Shown: positions 1 to 6,438 of the stretch, in pieces
Numbering within the stretch: the first letter of the stretch is position 1
Layout of the letters: the number at the start of each line of letters is the position of its first letter
Source of the DNA: Cytophagales bacterium
Lineage (GTDB): Bacteria; Bacteroidota; Bacteroidia; Cytophagales; UBA9547
Assembly (NCBI GenBank): GCA_003476475.1
Contig: DMUD01000110.1
Coordinates: 1 to 6,508 of the forward strand
Direction of reading: 5' to 3'
DNA: 6,508 bases
Translations under genes and position numbers: made by a program
The notes under the pieces: model-generated
The model's input: only the letters and a program-made list of their open reading frames with translations
Told to the model about the DNA's origin: nothing
Database searches by the model: none

Positions 1-1390
1 ATACTACATTTTCCACATGGCTTGTATGTGGAAACATGTCGACTGGTTGCACTTTTTTCACTTCATATTTTTCGTCAAGCAGGGCTAAATCACGCGCTTG
101 GGTTGCAGCGTTGCAGCTTACATACACTATTTTCGCTGGTTCAATTTCCAAAATACATTCTACCACTTCTTTGTCCATGCCCGCACGTGGCGGGTCGGTA
201 ACGAGTATGTTGGGCTTGCCATGTTGGGCTATAAAGTCGGGAACTAATACTTTTTTCATGTCACCTGCCACAAAATGGATGTTGGTTATTTGATTTATTT
301 CGGCATTGAGGCGCGCATCTTCTACCGCATTTTCAACGTATTCAATCCCTATCACTTTTTGTGCTTTTCGTGCCAAAAATGTACTGATAGTTCCGGTACC
401 ACAGTACAGGTCATATACCAATTCTTGGCCTTTCAATTCGGCGAAATCCATCACAATTCGATACAGCACAAGTGCTTGTTCGCTATTGGTTTGAAAAAAC
501 GACTTTGGACTAATTCGAAATTTTAGTCCGTCTAAATCTTCGGATATGTAGGGCGTACCGTAGTAAAGCACGGTTTCTTGGTCCAAAAAAGTGTCGTTGC
601 GCTTCTCGTTTACCACATAATATAAACTGGTGATTTTAGGAAAATGGGCTTTAAGAAAATTCATCAGTCCTTCTATTTCGTCTTTCTTATTTTCGAAAAA
701 CTGGATCAGTATCATGGTTTCGCCCAATGTAGTGGTGCGAATCATTACATTTCGCAATAAGCCGTTTTGGGATTTTAAATCGAAGAAGGGAAGGTCGTGT
801 ACTAAGGCATATTCGCGAATGGCCATGCGAATACTGTTGGATGGTTCGGCTTGCAAATGGCATTCGGACAAGTCAAGCACCTTGTCAAACTGGCCTGGCA
901 CGTGAAAGCCCACACCGCGCCTGTCCATTTCTACCCCCGATTTTATTTCTTCCCAAGTCAACCATTTTCTATTCGTGAATGAAAATTCAAGTTTATTGCG
1001 GTAAAACTGCGTTTTTTCTGAACCAATGATAGGGTCTATTTCGGGAAGATTCACTTTTGCAATACGAGTAAGAGCGTCGCGAACTTGTTTTTCTTTGTAA
1101 TAAAGTTGCGTGTCGTAGTTCACATGTTGCCATTTGCAGCCACCACATGTGCCAAAATGAGCACAAAAAGGGATGCTGCGTTGTGGGGAAAACGAGTGAA
1201 AATGAATAGCCTCGCCTATGGCATGTTTGGAACGTTTTTTTTTCAACTGCACATCTACCAAATCTCCTGGTGCGGCATTTTCTATAAATAACACTAAGCC
1301 GTCATGTTTAGCCATACAGCGGCCCTCGTCGGCGAGTTCTTGTACCAATACTTTTTCAATTATTTGGCCTTTAGCCTTGTTTTTGGACAT
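1..1390 (-). CDS. rlmD: 23S rRNA (uracil-C5)-methyltransferase, RlmD/RumA family (3' end cut by window edge)
   Basis: This enzyme transfers a methyl group from SAM to C5 of a uridine in 23S rRNA (U1939 in the E. coli RlmD family) in the cytoplasm. I translated the minus strand from the ATG at 1390-1388: 463 codons are open to the window edge, and only the last few residues and the stop are missing. The N-terminal ~62 residues look like a TRAM RNA-binding domain. A 4Fe-4S cluster is indicated by C76, C82, C85 (CAHFGTCGGC) and C177 (SECHL). The methyltransferase core shows FFQTN (298-302), the SAM loop DLYCGTGTIS (327-336), DPPRAG (399-404), the catalytic cysteine C426 in VSCNAATQARD, and the general-base glutamate in HVE (E460). 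All key residues are intact. It lies 99 nt downstream of porT on the same strand. Family membership is secure; the exact target uridine (RlmD versus RlmCD-like) is assumed. The next in-frame ATG is codon 26, inside TRAM, so the first ATG is preferred. Confidence 0.93.
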   Translation of the reverse strand, partial: MSKNKAKGQIIEKVLVQELADEGRCMAKHDGLVLFIENAAPGDLVDVQLKKKRSKHAIGEAIHFHSFSPQRSIPFCAHFGTCGGCKWQHVNYDTQLYYKEKQVRDALTRIAKVNLPEIDPIIGSEKTQFYRNKLEFSFTNRKWLTWEEIKSGVEMDRRGVGFHVPGQFDKVLDLSECHLQAEPSNSIRMAIREYALVHDLPFFDLKSQNGLLRNVMIRTTTLGETMILIQFFENKKDEIEGLMNFLKAHFPKITSLYYVVNEKRNDTFLDQETVLYYGTPYISEDLDGLKFRISPKSFFQTNSEQALVLYRIVMDFAELKGQELVYDLYCGTGTISTFLARKAQKVIGIEYVENAVEDARLNAEINQITNIHFVAGDMKKVLVPDFIAQHGKPNILVTDPPRAGMDKEVVECILEIEPAKIVYVSCNAATQARDLALLDEKYEVKKVQPVDMFPHTSHVENVV

Positions 1391-1453
1391 GCTTTTTAGA
1401 TTTAAGTTCGCAGTTTTAGTCCCTAAGTTTGCAAATTTTGGTTAGATAGTTTT

Positions 1454-1488
1454 ACTACGAACTACGCACAAAGAACTATCAACTAAGG
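1454..1488. repeat. Degenerate 7-bp tandem repeat, five copies, between porT and rlmD
   Basis: Five heptamers follow one another without gaps: ACTACGA, ACTACGC, ACAAAGA, ACTATCA, ACTAAGG. The consensus is ACTANGA; positions 1, 2 and 4 are invariant. The array ends one base before the porT stop codon (1490-1492) and fills much of the 99-nt porT-rlmD gap. It overlaps a 7-bp inverted repeat, GATAGTT (1445-1451) and AACTATC (1474-1480), separated by 22 nt. In minus-strand RNA this could form a weak hairpin, but no U-tract follows, so it is not a convincing terminator. I saw no other array of this heptamer in the window. Its role is unknown. Confidence 0.6.
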
Positions 1489-1489
1489 G

Positions 1490-2236
1490 CTATTGGAAAT
1501 GGAAGGAAATGGTTACAGTGTGGGTGTTTAGCTGTTTTAAGGCATTGGCATAAGGGTTGGGATCATTTGCGTACGATTGAAAGAGGCCATGCGAAAACCG
1601 AATCTCGGGAGAAAATTTAAAATATTCGTAGTAAATATCGAATCCAAAGCCGTATTCGATGCTTAAATCGTTGTTGATAGTACGCAATTCATCGGGTTTT
1701 TTGTCTTTTTTTCGCAATCCCGAGGCTATCGAATACTTACCACCTACAAGAAAATACATGCGGGTGTTGGCTCTTCTTTCCGACTTCAATTTAAAAAGCA
1801 ATGGAAATTCGGCCATCGTGTTTTCGCTAATTTGGTTTATGTAGTCCCCTTTTTTGCCAAACTCATATGCTAAAGTGCGTTCGTAAAATGCTACACCTGG
1901 AACCAACCGCAAATCGACATAGTCTGCCAATTTCAGGTTGAAAATAAAACCCAGCGTAAAGCCTGGACTTCCAATGGGGCTTACCGAACGGATAGAATCG
2001 GGGTGTTGCGCCATGAAATCTGAGCGTTTTACACGATAAGTAGCATAGTTTAAAGCCAAGTAAAAACCAAAATGTAGCTTTTTGACATCATAGTTTGGCA
2101 AATTGATGACAGGTTTTCTTTCTTCCAGTTGGGCATGTGCCATTTGGTTAGTAAGAAAAAAAAGAGCAAGTAGGCAGGCTATGAAGGTTTTTGCGCTGTG
2201 TAAATACTTGCTATTCCAAAAGTTAACGAATGGCAT
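1490..2236 (-). CDS. porT: PorT-family outer-membrane beta-barrel protein (type IX secretion)
   Basis: PorT (SprT in gliding flavobacteria) is an outer-membrane beta-barrel protein needed for T9SS protein export. The 248-residue length is close to P. gingivalis PorT, as I recall it. A signal peptide is visible: the hydrophobic stretch FIACLLALFFL (18-28), then cleavage after AHA (33-35) before Q36. The mature part alternates hydrophobic and polar residues as in small barrels. Family-like stretches include LHFGFYLALNYA (54-65), GFTLGFIFNLKL (92-103), FPLLFKLKSERRANTRMYF (144-162), GGKYS (165-169), PEIRFSHGL (210-218) and an aromatic C-terminus ISFHFQ. The ATG at 2236 is the only start that retains the signal peptide; the next Met (M32) lies just before the cleavage site. 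The start therefore falls inside ubiE, overlapping its last 58 nt in another frame, and the two are probably co-transcribed. To my knowledge ubiE next to porT is a recurring Bacteroidota arrangement. The family call rests on pattern and context, without an alignment. Confidence 0.83.
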   Translation of the reverse strand: MPFVNFWNSKYLHSAKTFIACLLALFFLTNQMAHAQLEERKPVINLPNYDVKKLHFGFYLALNYATYRVKRSDFMAQHPDSIRSVSPIGSPGFTLGFIFNLKLADYVDLRLVPGVAFYERTLAYEFGKKGDYINQISENTMAEFPLLFKLKSERRANTRMYFLVGGKYSIASGLRKKDKKPDELRTINNDLSIEYGFGFDIYYEYFKFSPEIRFSHGLFQSYANDPNPYANALKQLNTHTVTISFHFQ

Positions 2237-2910
2237 TGAGAGTTTTTAAATCCTACTTTCCCCAAAATTAGTAAAAAATCTTTTCCATATGGAAACTTGT
2301 CAACCGACTCAGGCAAGTAAGTGTATGCCGAAGCATCTTTTGAAAGCCAGTTTCCCACTTTGGGCAGAATATATTGGAAATAAAATTGATAAATTTGCTT
2401 CACAGGAAATGTTTTGGGTTTTGAAAATTCCAAAACAGCTAAAGTGGCGCCTGGCTTTAAAACTCTCAATATTTCGGCCAAGCCTATTTCTAAACGTTCG
2501 AAGTTTCGCACGCCAAATGCCACAGTGGCCGCATCAAATTCGTTTTGCGCAAACGGAAGATTTTCGGAGTCGGCCTGAATTAGTTCGATAATGGAAGAAA
2601 GATTCCTGTTTTTTATTTTTTTACGCCCTACCTCCAACATTAAATTTGAAATATCTACCCCCACAATTCGCTCGGGTTGCAGTTTTTGGACAGTGGCAAG
2701 TGCTACGTCGGCAGTGCCTGTGGCAATGTCTAAGATGTATTTTGGATTTGATTTTTTTAATTTGGCAATCAGTTTTTTGCGCCAAATGATGTCGATTCCG
2801 AGACTTAGAAATCGATTAAGGAAATCGTATTTTGGTGCAATGTGGTCGAACATTTCTTCCACTTGCACCCTTTTACTTGTACTTTTTTCTTTGTAAGGAA
2901 CTACAGACAT
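2179..2910 (-). CDS. ubiE: Demethylmenaquinone methyltransferase (UbiE/MenG)
   Basis: This enzyme C-methylates demethylmenaquinone with SAM, the last step of menaquinone synthesis; related enzymes also act on the ubiquinone precursor. At 243 residues it has normal family length. Characteristic stretches appear in order: the N-terminal family signature YDFLNRFLSLGIDIIWR (28-44), SAM motif I LDIATGTADVA (60-70), the acidic ribose-binding GVDIS (84-88), DSENLPF (114-120), FGVRNF (132-137), EFSKP (161-165), YLPESV (198-203) and the C-terminal FGIASIYTA (231-239). The ATG at 2910 gives the usual short N-terminal extension before FDHIAPKYD. Bacteroidota normally use menaquinone, so the MenG role is more likely than the ubiquinone role. 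It is the first gene of the leftward group; its 3' end overlaps the start of porT by 58 nt. It is divergent from the large gene at 3067, with 156 nt between the starts. No degraded motifs were seen. Confidence 0.95.
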   Translation of the reverse strand: MSVVPYKEKSTSKRVQVEEMFDHIAPKYDFLNRFLSLGIDIIWRKKLIAKLKKSNPKYILDIATGTADVALATVQKLQPERIVGVDISNLMLEVGRKKIKNRNLSSIIELIQADSENLPFAQNEFDAATVAFGVRNFERLEIGLAEILRVLKPGATLAVLEFSKPKTFPVKQIYQFYFQYILPKVGNWLSKDASAYTYLPESVDKFPYGKDFLLILGKVGFKNSQCHSLTFGIASIYTAQKPS

Positions 2911-2951
2911 CCAATTGGTATTTTAACTTTTTCAAGGTAAAGGTGGTGCTT

Positions 2952-2989
2952 TGTAAAGTTTTGTGAATTTTTCATCAAGCGTCTTTACA
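2952..2989. promoter_or_regulatory. Spaced inverted repeat in the divergent intergenic region (possible operator)
   Basis: TGTAAAG (2952-2958) and CTTTACA (2983-2989) are perfect 7-bp inverted copies with 24 nt between them. Their centres are 31 bp apart, close to three helical turns. The pair lies between the divergent starts of ubiE (2910) and the large gene (3067), where a shared regulator could bind. No regulator gene is in the window. The surrounding sequence is A/T-rich, so a chance match of this size is possible. Confidence 0.25.
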
Positions 2990-3024
2990 CAGTAGAGATG
3001 CTTTTTCACTTGGTAAAATTACGT

Positions 3025-3032
3025 TAAATTTG
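3025..3032 (+). promoter_or_regulatory. Candidate Bacteroidota -7 element (TAnnTTTG) for the large gene
   Basis: TAAATTTG matches the Bacteroidota primary-sigma -7 consensus TAnnTTTG exactly. The -33 box expected about 20 nt upstream is poor: only a T-run (CTTTTTC, 3001-3007) is there, not TTTG. If the element is active, transcription would start near 3036-3040 and leave a leader of roughly 30 nt before the ATG at 3067. A GTG at 3049 in the same frame would have a leader of only about 10 nt. The element therefore helps decide the start. Confidence 0.5.
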
Positions 3033-3066
3033 TAATTAACAAGCTTTTGTGTTTGTATTGCATTTA

Positions 3067-6000
3067 ATGCACTTTACTAGAAAATATTCCCTTTTTTGCC
3101 TTGTATTTTTTTTCTACCAGGGCGTTTTTGCCCAACGATTGGTAGATAAAATGGGGATTTACTTTGCCCCGGGTTTGGTCTCAATACCAGAAAAGGAGGA
3201 ATTGGGAAGTTACAATATCCCTCAAAACGCTTTTGGTGGATATCAACCAGGACTTTCGTTTGATTTTTGTGTGTACTATTACCAAAACTACCATTTGGCC
3301 TATGGTTTAGATGCTCAATATTTTCTTGCCACAAAAAAAAATTATGCACTACACAATACCTCAGTTGGTCCTATTGTTAAGTACAACATTCTACCCACTA
3401 CTGCCCTTTTTTCACCTTTTGCTATAGTTGGTTTGAAATTTGGCTATACTTTTCTAAGCCGTTCAGCCTACAACATGTCCGTTCAGCCCAGCATCATTGA
3501 CCCTAAACAAGTAGAAATCCAAAATGTTAACCTAAAATTTGGATATTCTGAATTTGCCTTTCCTAGTGCTGCGCCAATGGTCGGAATAGGTTTCGATTTT
3601 TGGATAACTAGAAGGTGGAAAATGATTGCTATGGGAACATATACCTACCAGCTAACAAAAAGTAATTCCAAATTGAGAGACAATTATCCAGTCAAACAAT
3701 CCAACTTGGGATTTGTCACAGTTCAAGCCGGCATTAGTTTCAAATTGACCAATGATGCCAAACCCAAGAAAAACATCAATAATTTGCTAGCGCAAGAGTC
3801 GGGCCAGAAAAAGCAAGAGGCAAAAAACAAAATTGCGGCAGCGGCTGCACAAAAATATGTGACACAAAAAATGCCCTCTATCAATGCGCAAGCGACTAAC
3901 AAGGTGGTGAATATGAAATTTAAAACGCTTTCGAAAGAAGGGTTCGACCTCACTAAAAAGTACACAGTAAATGGTCAGGTAAAAGGGGCGGAAGGTCAAA
4001 ATGTGAGCGATCTTTCAGTGCTAATAATGGATGAAAAAGGCCAATTGGTGGCTACAGCCAAAACAGATAAGAATGGTCGATATGCTTACAAAGGGCTGAA
4101 AGCCGACAATTACAGTATCTCGTTAAAAACAAGCGACCCACAATTGATAGCCAATGCCAATATGTCGGTTGAAGACGCAAGCGCCATGGTCGATGCAGCA
4201 TCTATGCTCAAATTTCATTACAATCGCCTTTCCACTGGCAAGCACCATGGTATAGTGATGGGCGAGGTGAAACAAAATGCAGATGGGGTGGTGGCCGCTG
4301 ATGAAACCATGCTCTTGTTGGATAGCAAAGGAAATTTGGTGGGCAGTACGCAAACCAACAAAGACGGGAAATATGCTTTCCGAAACTTAAAAACAGATTC
4401 CTACCAAGTGGTGTCGGCCAATAATCCCAATGTTAAAATTAACTCGATGGCAGGTTCGGCCGACCCCAATATGAGGGTTGACGAGGCGCTTTTCATGAAA
4501 TATCCTTTCAGGAAATTGGCAAATGGTCAAAAACCCGAGGGTGTGGTGACAGGAAAAATTTCTACCATGGGCGTAGAAAAAGACATGAGCGACCAAACCG
4601 TGTTGCTTTTGGATAAGAACGGCGCGGTTGTGGCGCAATCTAAGGTAAACAAAGAAGGTCGATTTGCTTTTAAAGGTTTAAAGCCAGATGGGTATCAAAC
4701 CGTGGTGATGGGCAATGACCCTAACATTGTAGCCAAAACGTATTTGAGCACCACCGATGCATCGCTCCTAATGCCCGAAAGTGCGTTCTCAAAGTTTGGT
4801 ACTTTTGGTAGTCCAGGTACGCCGGGTAAGTTTATTACGGGAAATGTCACTTTGCCTGTCAGCTCGCAATCAGCTCTGAACGCTTCAGTACTTTTGCTCG
4901 ATGACAAGGGCAATGTGGTGGAAAGTGCCAAATTGGGTGCACAAGGTAATTTTGTGATTCGTAATATAAGGGCGGCCAGTTACCAAGTGGTGGTAGAAGG
5001 CACCGATTATGAAAAAATGGTTTTTGACGTGGGCAAAAACGATGCGGCCAACTCCAGTCTTTCGGCCACAGCTTTTAGCAAATATAATTTTAGCAAGTTG
5101 AATGCCGATGGTTCGTTTCAAAACCTAGTGGTAGGCAAGATAGATGTAGGCGGCCAATTCCTTCCCGAAGAAGGGGTGAATGTGATGCTGATAGACGAAG
5201 CTGGCAATGCCGTAGCCCGCTCCACTGCCGACAAGAATGGAAATTTCGCATTCCAAAATGTGAAGGCAGGCAATTATCAAGCAGTTGTGGAAGGCCAAGA
5301 TTATAAGAAAGTGACGATGAATGTGGCCAATACCGACAATGCAGCCAAACTTTCATCGCAAGAATTTTCCAAGTATGGGACCGATGCCACACCCCAGCTC
5401 GCCGACAAAATGGTGGTGGGCAAGGTCAACAGCAGTGTAAATGGCAAATCGGCAGTGGGCAAAAATGTGTTGTTGCTTGACGGAAACGGAAATGTGGTGG
5501 GCAAAACGGTAGTGGGCAAAAATGGCTCATTTATTTTTCATGGTTTGAAAATAGACAACTATCAAATAGTGATGGAAGAACCAGATCCTGCGTTCAAAAC
5601 CAGTCTGTCGGCCATTGTGAGAGACCCCGAAATGAAAATTTCTATCAAAGATGTCATGAAATTCAACCCCATTAGCAAGCAAATGGAAAAACTGACCGAG
5701 CAAGACAATGTCATCATTACCGGGGCTATTCGTTCGGAAGATTTCATGGGTGCCGAAAATAGGTCGGTGCTCTTGCTCGACAAAGAGGGCAAAGTGGTGA
5801 AGGAGGTGACTTCCGACAAGTTTGGGGTGTTCAAATTTGCTGGTATCCAAGCCAAAGACTATCAAGTGGCCTACGAGTCGGGTCAAAAAAGGGTGACTCC
5901 TGTGATGCAAATGTACAAAGACAATGACCCTGCCGTGACCGAGCAAGGTGGCAAAATTGCCAATACCTTGTATTACAATCACAATCAAACCAATATTACC

Positions 6001-6288
6001 GAAGCCGACAAGGCGGAATTGGAAAAATTTGTCCGCTTCTTCAAAGAGCATCCCAACATGAAAATGATAAAACTGAATGCCTATGGCGATGCAACTGGTA
6101 CCGATGAAGCCAATATGGAAGTGACCCAAAAACGTGCTAAGGCCGTGATGGAATATTTGCAAAATAGAGGTATTCCTGCCGACCGTTTGAAACTAAACCC
6201 TTTGGGTAAATCGTTGAAATTCAAAAACAAATACAGTGTTCCCGATCCCAAGCTGAACCGCAAAGTGGACATTGAAGTGGTTGAATAA
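3067..6288 (+). CDS. Large OmpA-family outer-membrane protein: beta-barrel + seven regulatory-like repeats + OmpA domain
   Basis: This is a predicted outer-membrane, peptidoglycan-anchored protein of 1073 residues; the exact function is unknown. The order is: signal peptide with core LFCLVFFFYQGVFA and cleavage after A22 before Q23; a small beta-barrel-like region (about 25-228) rich in alternating aromatic and polar strands; a Lys/Gln/Ala linker (about 230-282); seven tandem units of about 97 residues (283-945); and an OmpA-like domain (about 968-1073). Each unit carries a core like VLLLDxxGNVV followed by a GxFxFxxLKxxxYQVV stretch, resembling carboxypeptidase-regulatory or CNA-B/SpaA beta-sandwiches. 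The OmpA domain keeps the peptidoglycan-contacting Asp and Arg (D1008 and R1023, the same 15-residue spacing as E. coli D271/R286), N1016 and the C-terminal NRKVDIEV. The ATG at 3067 is chosen over the in-frame GTG at 3049 because it begins a compact signal peptide and leaves a sensible leader. The gene stands alone, divergent from ubiE. Partial resemblance to PorE (regulatory-like plus OmpA domains) is noted, but the TPR and beta-propeller of PorE are absent. Confidence 0.9.
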   Translation: MHFTRKYSLFCLVFFFYQGVFAQRLVDKMGIYFAPGLVSIPEKEELGSYNIPQNAFGGYQPGLSFDFCVYYYQNYHLAYGLDAQYFLATKKNYALHNTSVGPIVKYNILPTTALFSPFAIVGLKFGYTFLSRSAYNMSVQPSIIDPKQVEIQNVNLKFGYSEFAFPSAAPMVGIGFDFWITRRWKMIAMGTYTYQLTKSNSKLRDNYPVKQSNLGFVTVQAGISFKLTNDAKPKKNINNLLAQESGQKKQEAKNKIAAAAAQKYVTQKMPSINAQATNKVVNMKFKTLSKEGFDLTKKYTVNGQVKGAEGQNVSDLSVLIMDEKGQLVATAKTDKNGRYAYKGLKADNYSISLKTSDPQLIANANMSVEDASAMVDAASMLKFHYNRLSTGKHHGIVMGEVKQNADGVVAADETMLLLDSKGNLVGSTQTNKDGKYAFRNLKTDSYQVVSANNPNVKINSMAGSADPNMRVDEALFMKYPFRKLANGQKPEGVVTGKISTMGVEKDMSDQTVLLLDKNGAVVAQSKVNKEGRFAFKGLKPDGYQTVVMGNDPNIVAKTYLSTTDASLLMPESAFSKFGTFGSPGTPGKFITGNVTLPVSSQSALNASVLLLDDKGNVVESAKLGAQGNFVIRNIRAASYQVVVEGTDYEKMVFDVGKNDAANSSLSATAFSKYNFSKLNADGSFQNLVVGKIDVGGQFLPEEGVNVMLIDEAGNAVARSTADKNGNFAFQNVKAGNYQAVVEGQDYKKVTMNVANTDNAAKLSSQEFSKYGTDATPQLADKMVVGKVNSSVNGKSAVGKNVLLLDGNGNVVGKTVVGKNGSFIFHGLKIDNYQIVMEEPDPAFKTSLSAIVRDPEMKISIKDVMKFNPISKQMEKLTEQDNVIITGAIRSEDFMGAENRSVLLLDKEGKVVKEVTSDKFGVFKFAGIQAKDYQVAYESGQKRVTPVMQMYKDNDPAVTEQGGKIANTLYYNHNQTNITEADKAELEKFVRFFKEHPNMKMIKLNAYGDATGTDEANMEVTQKRAKAVMEYLQNRGIPADRLKLNPLGKSLKFKNKYSVPDPKLNRKVDIEVVE
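3913..5901 (+). repeat. Seven tandem ~97-residue (about 291-bp) protein repeat units
   Basis: Each unit opens with a short [SM]K[YF] linker motif and then carries a beta-sandwich module. Numbered from the ATG at 3067, the motif lysines are K284, K382 (LKF variant), K478, K576, K672, K769 and K865: spacings 98, 96, 98, 96, 97, 96. The aspartates ending the LLLD-type core are D322, D419, D516, D612, D710, D805 and D905: spacings 97, 97, 96, 98, 95, 100. Modules begin near bases 3961, 4249, 4537, 4828, 5122, 5407 and 5707. The copies differ strongly in DNA sequence, so the expansion is old or the units are selected at protein level only. Units 4 and 5 share a VVEGxDYxK ending; units 1, 2, 3 and 6 have a DP or NP turn at that point. 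The last unit passes straight into the OmpA domain. Confidence 0.85.
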
Positions 6289-6438
6289 GCTACAGTGTTT
6301 CCTCTATTTTTCAAACAATACCTGATAATTATTTCAAGCGTAATCTTTGTAACTACATCCGTTGCAGATGTAAAATACAGCGTTTGGCATATTCTGACCT
6401 TTGTCTTACTCAATTTACAATACTAAAATCCAAACGAT
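6289..6438. other. Intergenic region downstream of the large gene
   Basis: These 150 nt hold no gene and no convincing terminator. There is a 6-bp dyad, TACATC (6354-6359) and GATGTA (6367-6372), with a 7-nt loop and no T-run after it; it could be a weak hairpin or an operator half-site pair. GACCTTTG at 6396-6403 is one mismatch from the TAnnTTTG promoter element and would give a leader of about 30 nt for the ORF starting at 6439, but no matching -33 TTTG box sits at the right distance. Confidence 0.3.

Noticed and set aside
36..1445. Several plus-strand open frames of 68-91 codons across this stretch
   Set aside because: They lie opposite the continuous rlmD frame, which carries every catalytic and Fe-S motif; the plus-strand translations show no domain and no consistent start context.
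2289..2896. Two plus-strand open frames of about 100 codons opposite ubiE
   Set aside because: The ubiE frame on the other strand has all family motifs; the plus-strand translations resemble no protein.
3913..5901. DNA-level tandem repeat or CRISPR-like array
   Set aside because: The period of about 291 bp is visible only in protein; the nucleotide copies diverge widely and the reading frame is continuous through all units.
5527..6162. A 211-codon minus-strand open frame within the large gene
   Set aside because: It is antisense to the last repeat unit and OmpA domain, whose protein motifs are clearly conserved. Its His/Phe-rich translation is typical of the antisense of Lys/Asn/Val-rich coding sequence.
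6354..6372. TACATC/GATGTA dyad as an intrinsic terminator of the large gene
   Set aside because: The stem is only 6 bp, half of it A-T, no T-run follows, and it lies 66 nt after the stop. Too weak to call a terminator.
6290..6385. Near-direct repeat TACAGTGTTT (6290-6299) and TACAGCGTTT (6376-6385)
   Set aside because: Only a 10-base match with one difference and no duplicated flanks; likely chance, not an attachment site or target-site duplication.
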